DNA of 64,000 nucleotides from Diplodia intermedia. Taxonomy: Eukaryota > Ascomycota > Dothideomycetes > Botryosphaeriales > Botryosphaeriaceae. Position 1 is the stretch's first letter; every line of letters starts with the position of its first letter. The stretch covers positions 100,798 through 164,797 of the forward strand of contig JAKEKT010000081.1 in NCBI GenBank assembly GCA_021495925.1. The letters run 5' to 3'. Shown piece after piece: positions 24,701-34,628 of the stretch. The notes beneath the pieces were generated by a model, which saw only the letters and a program-made list of their open reading frames with translations, was not told the origin of the DNA and searched no databases. A program made the position numbers and the translations under genes.

Positions 24701-25491
24701 GTCCGTGCTCCGCACCTGATGACCCACAGATAATTACCTCTCCTGCTGATTGCCGATCGGTCGTGTTTAATCAAATCTCTCAAGCACAGAAGGTGTGGGT
24801 TAAGGGTCGGGAGTTCACTATGGAGCGCCTTATTGGCAAGGCTTATCCCGAGGACGTGAAGCGGTTCGAGGGAGGTGCCCTGGGCATTTTCCGCCTTGCA
24901 CCGCAAGACTACCATCGCTTCCATATCCCTGTCGATGGCGTGATGGGCGAACCCAGGATGATTGAGGGTGAATACTACACCGTCAACCCGATGGCCATTC
25001 GTTCTGCCTTGGATGTCTACGGCGAGAACGTCCGCATCTGCGTACCGATTGACTCTCCCACCCATGGTAGGGTCATGGTCATCTGCGTTGGTGCCATGAT
25101 GGTCGGCAGCACTGTCATCACCGCCAAGGCTGGTGACAGGGTCTCGCGTGCGGATGAGCTGGGCTACTTCAAGTTCGGCGGCAGTACGATCCTGGTGCTG
25201 TTCGAGCCTGGGGTTATGGAGTGGGATGACGACATGGTCGACAACTCGCACCAGGCGCTGGAGACTCTGGTAAGTACTTTTGCATTGTATGTCAAAACAA
25301 GCTGTTAACGTATTGGACAGATCCGTGTCGGCATGTCAGTCGGCCATAGCATCGGCCACGCTCCTCACACGCCTGACATGCGCAAGGACAATCCCTCCAT
25401 GGAAGAGAAACAGGAGGCGAAGAGGCGCATCGAAGGCAGCCTCGCACCGTCTGGCGACGCCGGTCCCATGCCCGCTGCGGAAATTCAATAA
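21791..25491 (+). CDS. psd2: Phosphatidylserine decarboxylase, C2-domain Psd2 type
   Basis: Five exons, 21791-22021, 22101-22746, 22990-24456, 24518-25269 and 25321-25491, give 1088 residues. The N-terminal C2 domain (~50-165) is followed by an acidic/Lys-rich linker. A second C2 domain (~290-375), a Ser-rich linker and an EF-hand-like segment (YDADDSCLIDKIE) come next. A cysteine-containing segment (CPICHQP) precedes the decarboxylase domain. The latter holds DYHRFHIPVDG and the autocleavage motif FGGST, with cleavage expected before Ser1004, which becomes the pyruvoyl group. Psd2-type enzymes make phosphatidylethanolamine in Golgi/endosomal membranes, with C2 domains aiding membrane contact. 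GGST rather than LGST is usual for this non-mitochondrial class. Intron 2 (243 nt) is the least certain join, but the frame is kept. Confidence 0.95.
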
Positions 25492-26479
25492 ATTAACGTG
25501 GGGGTTGGGGCTCGAGCTGGGCTTGGGCGGCGTTTCTCTTCTACTGTGCTCCTTCTCCGGCGGCCGTCTGCCATGTAGTATGATGTATGCATAGCAGCGA
25601 GATGAAAAGCAGAGGCATTCGGCCTTGTATAGCGTCGAGGCGGCAGCGGGTGGCAAATTGGAGCGTGTGTTCACCAGTAAGCTTTTCTTTAGATTTAGAT
25701 GCCCTCACGAGGTCACGACCAGCACGGACATTACAGATATAAAGGCCAAAAAAACTTGGTCGGCGATTCGACGTTGCTGCTTGGTATTCAGAATTTACAG
25801 CGTAGTATGATCATTTGTTGGTGAGAGATGTCCATATGCGTGATAGATGACGCTCTGACCTTGTCTGGATCGGGCCGCGGATCACGTGTTGGTCTTGGTT
25901 GTTTACGGCTGAGGGGTTGCTTGGCTTGGCCTCGATTGCGCCGCCCGCAGCCGCTGCCCGCCCGCACACCGACCGACCGCCCGACGCGGCAGACGCAAGC
26001 TCCGACTTTCCCTGACAACGCCGCGGGCTTTCCCATCAACCACCCCATTATCCATATCAGCAATCCGGACCCCGCCCGGCAAAACGCGACGCGCGCGACA
26101 CGCGACCTCTCATTTACGACATTCCCCGGCGAACGATCCTATAACGCGTTGATTGCTCGGTCGCGCCCGCGCGTGCGCGCGTTCGACTGCTCTTCCGCCG
26201 AAAGCGACGGGGCCCCGGCAGATCAAAACAAACCCAAGAGCTGGAACCAATCCACACATCATCATTGTCGCCGCAACCCCCCACGACGATAACGACAAGA
26301 AGCTCGCTGCGCGCCGACGATAAAACGAACGGGCGAGCGTGCACCGTCGTCACCGCCATTGGCGACACTCGGTGAGGCGGGCCAGGCGACGGAAGGCACC
26401 ACATCACCAATTCGACAGCCAGCACACACAGGCGCGCATCCTCGAGCTATCCCCTGCGGTTCCCCCTTTCCCCGCGTCC
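25492..26479. promoter_or_regulatory. Intergenic region between psd2 and mis13
   Basis: Nearly 1 kb. The first ~350 bases are the likely psd2 3' UTR. The second half is GC-rich leader sequence of the downstream kinetochore gene. An open frame on the plus strand at 25828-26292 has no recognisable domain and is not supported. Confidence 0.4.
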
Positions 26480-26554
26480 ATGACAGCCATACTCTCGGTG
26501 CGCACTCCGCTGGCAAATCTGAGCATGGCTTCGACGCAAAGAGGGGCGGCGCCC

Positions 26555-26589
<35 letters not shown>

Positions 26590-28647
26590 ACGGCGACGCA
26601 GCGCCCGGCACGCCTTCCCCGACGAGGACGATGGAGCCAATCAGCATCACATCGACGCGCCGGTGGGAAAGAAGGCGAAGAAGGAGACTGCCGCCGCCGC
26701 GGTGAATGGGGTGGGGAAGGCAGGTGCGAACGGCACGGCGGCTGGGGCAGGGACAAAGGCGGCGGGCGGTAGGAGAACGAGGGCTGGTGAGTGCAAAATC
26801 CTCTCCTCGGATGTCATTGGGCTTTGTTTGGGTGAAGAATGGGGGATGGTGAATGGGCAATTTGGATGGAAAGGAAGATGGGATGGATTGATTGCTGACG
26901 TTTACTCCGGCGCGCAGCGGCATACGACGAGGATGACGACGGTTTCACTTTCTCGCGAGCTCGGTCGAAGAAGAGCGTGGCGGCGAAGAAGACGGCGGAA
27001 GCGGAACCTGCGCCGGCACCAGCACCTCCGGCGAAGAAGGCGAAGACGTCGAAGGCCGTGGAGGAACCACAACCGCTGGCAGAGGAGCCTGTCAAGACTA
27101 CGGCAAGGAAAACGCGGAAATCTGCGATTGCTGGGATTGCGCCGGCCGTGGCTGAAGAGGTTGCGCCTAAGAGACGGAGATCCGCCAGGCTGTCCGCGGC
27201 TGGGACCGAGCCACAAATACAGGAGCAGCAGGTTTCTACGCCCGCGCCGGAGAAGACCAAACGCGCGCGGAAGTCCACGGCACATAAGGACAAGACTCGG
27301 ACGCCGAAGCAAGACAATGACGATGGCGTGGCGTTGGTTGGCGGACAAGCAGAGGAGCAGGCGGAGTCCGATCAGCCCAGTCGCGAAGGCACAAAGATCG
27401 CACTGCCGTTCGCCGATACGCCTATAATCAAGCGGAACAAGGAAATGCGGAAAGGCGGCGGAGGGGGGCCTAGACGGAGTAGTACCGGCCTACGCGGCCG
27501 GCGAGCCAGTTCGCTAATCGACAGCGGAACTTCGAACGGTGGGCAACAACCCCCCGACAAGAATGGACCCGGAGATTCCGGCGATCCCCTTTTGGATAAT
27601 CTGGCTGACGACGAGGATGATGTAGCGGTGCCGCACGCGGAGGTTCCGGCCGAGGACTTTTACAAGCATATCGAACAGAGCTTGCCCGAGCCGAGACGCA
27701 TGAAGCAGCTGTTGACGTGGTGTGGGACTCGAGCGTTGACGAACAAGCCTTCCGGAGAGGTCAAGGATGCCAGTGCGGTTATGGCTGGTAGGTGGACTAT
27801 GCTATTCTGCTTGTGGGACATGGAGGACTGAGATTGCTGACGAGGTGTAGCACGAGCGATACAACAGGAATTGCTAAACGAGTTTGCGAGCAAATCGGAA
27901 ATGTCAAATTGGTTTGATAGGGTGAGGATTTGCGGATCTGGCATGGGCATCACGGAGTAGTGCTAATGCCTCGAACAGGAAGATGTGGAGCCCGCAGCAC
28001 TCGTGAAGAAGCCAAACCCCAGGAATCTCGAGAATACAACGAAGCTGGAGCAGCTCGAACAAGAAGTCAAGCGGTACGGAGCTTTGATCCTATGAGATTC
28101 TGGGATTTGGAAGCGCTAACAGCTCTGCAGGCTGCAAGAAGAAAAGAAGGCCTGGGAATCGCTCCTGAAGACCCCGTCATTAATCTCGTCGTCTTCAACG
28201 CCCAAATCGAAGGACAAGGGAACACTTCCGGACGCCGCGCCCGACATCGACCCCACTCTTCTGGACGATCCCGAGCAAGCCCGCATCCTCGCAAGCCTCA
28301 ACAGTCTCTCCCTGGAACCCTCATCATCGACTTCTGCCGAAGCTACGTCCGCGGAGGCACAGCCCGAGTCAGCAATACGACCACCGAGCGTCTCGCGAAC
28401 AGAACTCTCGGCACGCCTCCAGGCCATTACCGCATCCTTGGAGCCGCAAATAGATCTGTTTGCGGACGGCCTGCACAAGGTCTCGCAGTACCGTGATACG
28501 GCCGATCGCGTGGCGACGCGCATTCTGGGCTCTGCATCAGAGAGGCTGGAGGAGCGGAGTAGGGAGGCCAGAAGAGCGGCCGGCACGGAGAATGTGGGTA
28601 CAGACGATGTGCTGAGGACGCTGGCCGGGGTGCTCAATGGTAGATAG
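26480..28647 (+). CDS. mis13: Kinetochore protein Mis13/Dsn1 (Mis12-Mtw1 complex subunit)
   Basis: Five exons, 26480-26786, 26918-27787, 27851-27921, 27979-28073 and 28131-28647, give 619 residues. An internal Met at 26525 would give 604. The N-terminal third is disordered and basic, with a tract of consecutive Thr encoded by an ACG repeat. The family signature lies in the middle: RGRRASSLID, then a segment with FYKHIEQSLPEPRRMKQLL and CGTRAL. A coiled-coil-prone C-terminal half (EQLEQEVKRLQEEKKAWE) follows. Dsn1/Mis13 joins Mtw1, Nnf1 and Nsl1 in the MIND complex, which links inner centromeric chromatin to Ndc80. Basic RRSS-like motifs match the place where Aurora B phosphorylates Dsn1 in yeast; the specific site is inference. 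All four introns are 57-131 nt with canonical ends. Confidence 0.9.
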
Positions 28648-29373
28648 AACGTGGGAGGGGGCCGCTTTTACTTGTTGTTTATTTGGCTGTATTGTTCAGA
28701 ACTCTTTTTGGGAGGCATGGGCGTACGTGGAGCGAACCGTTTCAAGTGGGCAGGCAAGCACAAGCATCCAGCAGATTTGGGAGTCTTCTTTTTTTATGAT
28801 TGCATCTACTGCTTTGTTGATCCCGTTTGGGTCGGCCGGCTGCCGCCTTTTCTCTTTCTTTTCCTTTTCTGTCGTCACGAATGAAGAACGGTGTCACTTG
28901 TAATTATGAACATCGGGCGCGAGGGAACACTTGTCTTTAGGGTGTTTGTTGGAGGTATGGTTGGTAGGAGGGAGTCATGTGTAAAAGCGGCTTGAAAGAA
29001 AGGAGATCTACGTGGCAGTCGAGGTCTTGACTGTAAATTGAAAACTGCGCTGTTGCATGTACGCTGGAGGTCTTGTGTACAACGAACGACAAGGCGTCGA
29101 GGTCACATCTTGCGCCTTCGAATGAGGGACGCATTGTGCTTGGGAGGTATATATTTACTGCTGGTTATTCTACCGTATGTACACCTTCCACCACACACTC
29201 CAGCAACAGCAAAGACTTCTCGAGGGTTTTCACTGTGAGGAATTGCTACTATTCACCACCGGGTCAAACACTTCCACAGAGATCTTCCTCGCTCCAACGA
29301 CCGCAACCAGCGAGATATCAACAGTCATCACCGACAACCGGAGACCACAACTCACTTCTACCATCGAGTAACC
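28648..29373. other. Intergenic region
   Basis: About 725 bases of mixed composition between two plus-strand genes. The 3' UTR of mis13 probably occupies the first part (T-rich near 28780-28870). The remainder is the promoter of the following gene. No motif or RNA gene was recognised. Confidence 0.4.
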
Positions 29374-32300
29374 ATGACCGACCCAGCCAACAACCACCCC
29401 CACGTCGACCCCAACGCCAACTCGCCCGTAACCCGCCTCTACAACCTCCTCCTAAACAGTCCTCACTTCCCCTGCCCCAGCAACGTCGCTGCCCAGCCGC
29501 CCCTGCATGTCAACGTAGCGTTTCTCGGCAGACACAGCCCCTCCTATTCCCCCTCCCCTCCCCCCTCCCCTCCCCCCTCCTCGGCGCAGCCCGCCACCGC
29601 CACCACCACCACCACCACCGGAACCGGAACCGGCCCTTCAGCCCCCCACAACACTTCTCCATCTCCCCACAACCCGCCCACCACCACCACCGCCAAAGCC
29701 GCCAACCCCAACCCCAACCCCTCCCCCCCTCCCCCCACCGTCAACAACAACAACAACAACAGCAACAGCAACAACAACCACAAGACCCTCAACCCATTCA
29801 CCCGCCACCGCCTCCAACGCGCCGCTTCCGCGCAGCGCGAGCGCGAGCAGCGCCGGGCGGCGGCCGAGGAAGCCCGGCGGGAGGCGCTGTGGCGCGGCAA
29901 CACGGAGCTGCGCGCGGCGCTGACGGACCGCTTCTTGCACCCGCCCGACGAGGGGAGGCCGTCGCGGTGGCCGGCCGGCTTGCCCGAGGCGGCAAGGGTG
30001 GTGTTGAGGTTTGTGGACGCGTTGGATGAGGTGGTGCCGGGGTTGTCGGTGGGGGGAGGGACCGGGGGGGATGGGGTGTGGGGGGAGGGGGGGAAGGAGG
30101 TGGCGGTTTGGATGAGGAGGAAGAAGGTGGTGGGGGGCGGTGCGAAGGGTGCTGGGGGGAGGGAGGGGGAGGAGGAGGAGGAGGAGGAGGAGGAGGTGAA
30201 GATGGGGAGGCTGCGAGGTGGTGGCGGCGGCGGCTCGTCTGTCAGCGAATATTCTCAGCTGGACTACTCCCCGCCGTACGACCCGGGCAACAATGGCGAC
30301 GACGCGTCGTCCGCCGCTGCGGAATCGTCGTCTGCGTCTCAGCAGCGTCAGCGTCAGCAGCGAACATCCCACACGACGACGACGTCGTCGTCGCCCCCCT
30401 TCCCCCGCCCTCCCAACCCTTCTCCTCCCCGGTTCCCACAACCTCCTTCCCAGACAACGACGATCATGCCTCCACTCTCCACCATCTTCCCCCTCCACAT
30501 CTTCCTCCTGCCCATCCCGGACCGCTTGAAGGACTCGATGCTCGTGCTACTACCGCCGCGGTTTCGCCAGCAGGTGCACGCGAAGGCGACGATGACGGAG
30601 AAGGAGGCAGAGACCGGAACGAGGCCGACGACGACGCCGCCGTTGTGGAGCGAATGCTTCGGCGCGATGCGGCCAAAGGCCGTGGCGGCGCGGGGCAAGG
30701 GGTACGAGGAGAGGAAGGGGATGAAGTTCAGGGGACCGTATTGGGTCAAGGACGCGGAGGGCCGGGTGAAGGCGGTGGAGGACGAGGGCGAGAGGAGGGG
30801 GTTGATGAGGGGGTGGTTTGGGGACGACGACGAGGACGACGACGAGGACGACGACGACGAGGTCAGCGATGATGGCGAGCAGGCGAAGTGGCGCGATCGG
30901 GGCAAGTTCCGTGGCAGTGGTGACGGCAACGACGACGACGACGAGCAGCCCCTCCTCATGGGCAAGCTGCGCGGAGGCGGCATGGGCCACGTCTACGAAC
31001 GCGGCGCGCGGAGCACGATCAAGGTGCACCGCGACGACCACCACGACCGGCGCATCTTCCGCACGCCGCCGCTGCCCCGGCCGGTCGACGCGTACGACGA
31101 GGCCCCGCGTTGGCTCCGCCGCCGCCGCCGCCGCCGCGAGCACTGCTCCACCATCGTGCCCATCCCCGACTGGATGCTCGATGACGGCGAGCTCGACGCC
31201 GACGCGTGCATGAGCCTCGAGTATGCCCCCGAGAAGCTGGGCATATCGGGACCCGCCGGACCCCCGAGGTTGGAGATTAAAGGCGCGTCGGAGCCGTGGG
31301 AGGTCGTGTTTCCCAGTTGGACGCCGCGGGAGTTGGCGGGGTTGCAGAGGGGGTGGGAGGAGTGCCGGTACGGGAGGTACGATGGCCCGTACTGGAAGAG
31401 TGATGAGCGGGGTAAGGTGCGAGTGGTGGACACGCGGCAGGAGAGGGATCGGTTGATGGAGGAGTGGTTCATCGAGGGCAAGGGGAAGTGGAGGGGATCG
31501 CTGTCGTCGAAGCAGGAAGCAAAGCTGGAAACCCATCCGGAAACGCGTCAAACCGGCCATCCGCTGGGTCTGAGAGGCGGCGGTCACTTTGACGATGCGG
31601 ATGACGAGTACAGCGGCGGTGAAGAAACTCCTGTAGATGCAATGGATGGGTGGAGCAGCGATGGCTATCAGCCGCTGGGAAGTGATGGGGAAACTATGAG
31701 GAGTCGTCGAAGCTGGTCGTCGAGTGCCGAGTCCGCAGGAGGTGATCGGCCGTTTGCGTATCCCAACCCCCAAGCACGAGGTCCCAGCTCGAACGCCGAT
31801 GCAGAGGCGGAAGCCCGCGGGCTGTTTGACGACTCCGGTAGCGGGTCGAGCACATACTACGACTTGGACTCCGACAGCGGATCGAGCACCTACAGCGACG
31901 AGGACTCCGACAGCGAATCAAGCACCGACGACGACGAGGACCACGACGGCGACTCGGGCTTCCACTGCCCCGGCAACTTCAACCGCAACACCAGAATCCA
32001 CATCGACGAAGACCCCTCCTCCGGCCCATGCCGCATCTACACCATAGACCGCCTCGACGAACCCACCACCCGCAACAACAACGACGAGGACGATCCGGGC
32101 CACAACAACAACTACTACCACTACCACCTCCACGGCACCTTCGCCCGCGGCACCAGAGCGCGCATCGAACGAGACCGCAACGGCAGATACAGCCTCTACA
32201 TCCAAGAACCCTGCTCCGCCACCCGCAACAACGACAACACCGCCATCGCCCGCGCCTTCCGCCGCTCCCTCCGAACCCACCCCGGCCGCCTCCCCGGCGC

Positions 32301-33588
32301 CAGAGCGCTCTGGCGCGACTACTACTGGGCCTGGCCCCAGGCGTGGCGCGCGGACGGCGGCTTCAACTGGGAGCTGTGGGGCCGGCTGCTGCGGCAGCTG
32401 GCGCGCGTGCGCAGGGAGAGGGCGAGGCTGTGGCGGCGGTGGCAGAGGCGCGAACGGCGCGAGCGGCGCGGACGTCGTGGTGGTGGTGGTGCCTCAGGCG
32501 GCGGCCGCGATGGTCACGACGACGTCGACGGCGAGTCGGACCATCGCCGCCGCCGCAGTGAGAATGGAAGTGGTGGTGGTGCCTCAGGTGGCTGCTATGG
32601 TCGTCGGCCCGACGACGACGACGTCGAGTCGAGCCACCACCGCGGTGAGAATGGAAGTGATGGTAGCAATGCTACTCTGTCGTCGGACTTGTACTGGAGC
32701 GATAGTTCCGACGAGGGCGACGACGCTAAGGGAAAGTCGCCGGGTCTGAGCGGCACCACCGCCGCCGCGTCTGCGGACGGTGGCTCCGAGAAGATTAAGT
32801 CGGCGGAGGCATCTGGAGACGAGCACGGGAAGCGCGGAAACGGCCGCGGCCGCGGCAGCGGCGGCGGCAGCGGCAGCGGCAGCGGTAGTGGCTCCGACTG
32901 GGAAGCGTACTGGGGCAACTTGGCCGGGAAGAGGATCCCAACCGACGAAGACGACGGCGACGACGCTGGAGAACCTCGCGCTTCGGGACGGCTCGACAGG
33001 GAGGCCGAGCGCGTTGAGGAGGAGCGGAGACGCCGGGAGAAAGACGCTGTTGCTCGTCGTGAGAGGGCGGCTGAGCGACGGCGACGGGATGACGACGATG
33101 AAGAAAAGGGTTACGACAGCGCTGCGAGCGGGGAGTGCAGAGAGATGATTCGTCAGTTGTGCACGGAGGGGCAGCCGCCGCACGAGATCCGGCTGCAGAT
33201 GTATCTGCACTATCTGGACAACGACACCTGGAGGAGCGAGGAGGGGAGGGCGAGCTTCGGGTACAGGATGTTGGAGATTCTTGACGAAGAGATTGGCCTG
33301 GCAGAAGCAGGTGAACAGCAAACAATGTCTACCGGTAGTGAAAACACAGTTAACGCTTGGCAGAACAGGAACAACGATGAGGTAGGCAGATTGAGAGGCG
33401 GAAATGGGTCCGACGCGGACGGCGGTGGAACGTCTGACGGCGACGAGGAACCGTCAGTCGGCGACACGCGCCCCGATGAGGCAGGCGAGCAGGGAGGTGT
33501 TCAAGGCGGGGACGGGGTAGATCAGGAGTCGTCGGATGCCTTGAATTTCTGGATGTTTTGGTTTGTGTTTGGCGACACTGGCAGGTGA
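29374..33588 (+). CDS. Large acidic low-complexity protein with repeated modules punctuated by LRGG(G)
   Basis: Uninterrupted frame of 1404 residues, not recognised as a known family. It is mostly disordered, with runs of Pro, Thr, Asn, Asp/Glu, Gly and Ser. Four LRGG motifs occur at residues 280, 532, 733 and 1340. Two related segments lie between the first three. Each has an STI...PIPD element (~365-385 and ~590-600) followed by a GPYW element (454-457 and 671-674) with downstream acidic/basic residues and a closing WF. A second degenerate pair (NTRIHID...IYTID and GTRARIE...LYIQ) lies at ~865-935. The C-terminal ~150 residues contain a more ordered-looking helix-rich segment. There is no signal peptide or membrane helix. 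LRGG is also the ubiquitin C-terminal sequence, but no ubiquitin fold is evident. The function is unknown. Confidence 0.8.
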   Translation: MTDPANNHPHVDPNANSPVTRLYNLLLNSPHFPCPSNVAAQPPLHVNVAFLGRHSPSYSPSPPPSPPPSSAQPATATTTTTTGTGTGPSAPHNTSPSPHNPPTTTTAKAANPNPNPSPPPPTVNNNNNNSNSNNNHKTLNPFTRHRLQRAASAQREREQRRAAAEEARREALWRGNTELRAALTDRFLHPPDEGRPSRWPAGLPEAARVVLRFVDALDEVVPGLSVGGGTGGDGVWGEGGKEVAVWMRRKKVVGGGAKGAGGREGEEEEEEEEEVKMGRLRGGGGGGSSVSEYSQLDYSPPYDPGNNGDDASSAAAESSSASQQRQRQQRTSHTTTTSSSPPFPRPPNPSPPRFPQPPSQTTTIMPPLSTIFPLHIFLLPIPDRLKDSMLVLLPPRFRQQVHAKATMTEKEAETGTRPTTTPPLWSECFGAMRPKAVAARGKGYEERKGMKFRGPYWVKDAEGRVKAVEDEGERRGLMRGWFGDDDEDDDEDDDDEVSDDGEQAKWRDRGKFRGSGDGNDDDDEQPLLMGKLRGGGMGHVYERGARSTIKVHRDDHHDRRIFRTPPLPRPVDAYDEAPRWLRRRRRRREHCSTIVPIPDWMLDDGELDADACMSLEYAPEKLGISGPAGPPRLEIKGASEPWEVVFPSWTPRELAGLQRGWEECRYGRYDGPYWKSDERGKVRVVDTRQERDRLMEEWFIEGKGKWRGSLSSKQEAKLETHPETRQTGHPLGLRGGGHFDDADDEYSGGEETPVDAMDGWSSDGYQPLGSDGETMRSRRSWSSSAESAGGDRPFAYPNPQARGPSSNADAEAEARGLFDDSGSGSSTYYDLDSDSGSSTYSDEDSDSESSTDDDEDHDGDSGFHCPGNFNRNTRIHIDEDPSSGPCRIYTIDRLDEPTTRNNNDEDDPGHNNNYYHYHLHGTFARGTRARIERDRNGRYSLYIQEPCSATRNNDNTAIARAFRRSLRTHPGRLPGARALWRDYYWAWPQAWRADGGFNWELWGRLLRQLARVRRERARLWRRWQRRERRERRGRRGGGGASGGGRDGHDDVDGESDHRRRRSENGSGGGASGGCYGRRPDDDDVESSHHRGENGSDGSNATLSSDLYWSDSSDEGDDAKGKSPGLSGTTAAASADGGSEKIKSAEASGDEHGKRGNGRGRGSGGGSGSGSGSGSDWEAYWGNLAGKRIPTDEDDGDDAGEPRASGRLDREAERVEEERRRREKDAVARRERAAERRRRDDDDEEKGYDSAASGECREMIRQLCTEGQPPHEIRLQMYLHYLDNDTWRSEEGRASFGYRMLEILDEEIGLAEAGEQQTMSTGSENTVNAWQNRNNDEVGRLRGGNGSDADGGGTSDGDEEPSVGDTRPDEAGEQGGVQGGDGVDQESSDALNFWMFWFVFGDTGR

Positions 33589-34628
33589 TGATGGTAGTCG
33601 TTCGCGAGGCGAGCGACTTCACCTCCTGACGCAAGTAGCTTGGTCATGTACATACCACAAAGTGGTGGGTGCGGGGTTTGTTTCCTGTCGATGCACGGGT
33701 TCCGATTTTTTGCTCAGGTGGAACGCCTGGGGCCAGCAAGGTGCTTTTTATTTTGTGGCTATACATACACTGACCCTTGCTTTCTCCACCTTCGCCGAAG
33801 TGAACCCTTTTGAAACCCCATATGCGGTATCTCTGCCTCCACTATCCACTCACAGTTGCACACTTTGAAGCGCGAAAAGATCCATGCCGTACCCTCGAGG
33901 AACACGATCCCGTTGGAGGCGCCAGCTTTCTCGTCAAATGAATCGCGCCATCTCGTTTCTGTTTCCGGGCCCTGACGCCGGCCAGGAAGGCCATGTCGAG
34001 GCCGATCAACTGCCCCTTGTGCGAGGAGATACCGCGAGTCCAATCCCCGTGAAATACAACCGCCGTGGTGAAAGGTGCGATGGCAATCTTCCCAGTAATC
34101 AACACAGAAACCGCCTAACTGAGTCTGCCACTGAAGATTACACCTGTTACCGCTACTGTAGCCACAGAACAGCAGCCGACGGATGGAGGGGCGAAGCACT
34201 GAATGGAAGAAGGGAGCGGCTTGTTTGTCCATTCTGTTCAGAAGTGGACCTGGACATACAGGACTGAGAGCATTCATTGTGTCAAGGTTCTTAAAATTTT
34301 TTCCTTATTCGCAAGCTGCATCTTGCCTGCCGTCTCCTTTTTGTCCTGAAAAACATGTGTTTCCACAGCGTCGGCGTCGGCGCCATAGCGACAAGTCCAT
34401 AAACAGAGAAAGCAAAGGCATAACACTCATGACCCTTCCTTGTTTCCTTCAAACTCCACAAACAAACTCCACAAACAAACGCCCCATCCCAGAAAAAAAA
34501 AATAAGAGCACTCGCTCGCAAACCCAACAATTTTCCCATCGAAAGCGCCCATAGCCAACCACCCGCTCCCAAAACCCGCTCCCAAAACGCGCAGGCAGCA
34601 GCAAGAAAGAAACAAAGAAAGAAAGAAA
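33589..34628. other. Convergent intergenic region
   Basis: About 1 kb between the 3' ends of a plus- and a minus-strand gene. Open frames of 80-170 codons occur on both strands at 33.8-34.3 kb but overlap each other and lack motifs. The second half is A-rich with an AAAG microsatellite near 34607-34628. Probably two 3' UTRs. Confidence 0.4.

Noticed and set aside
30550..31773. Minus-strand 407-codon frame antisense to the LRGG protein
   Set aside because: Repetitive antisense of acidic and basic codon runs; the plus-strand frame is 1404 codons with internal repeats at the protein level.
29374..33588. Polyubiquitin or ubiquitin-like fusion
   Set aside because: Only the terminal LRGG tetrapeptide matches; no beta-grasp-like sequence precedes any of the four motifs.
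33759..34277. 172-codon minus-strand frame with overlapping plus-strand frame
   Set aside because: Considered as a decayed gene because composition is moderate, but no recognisable domain and no consistent splice extension was found.
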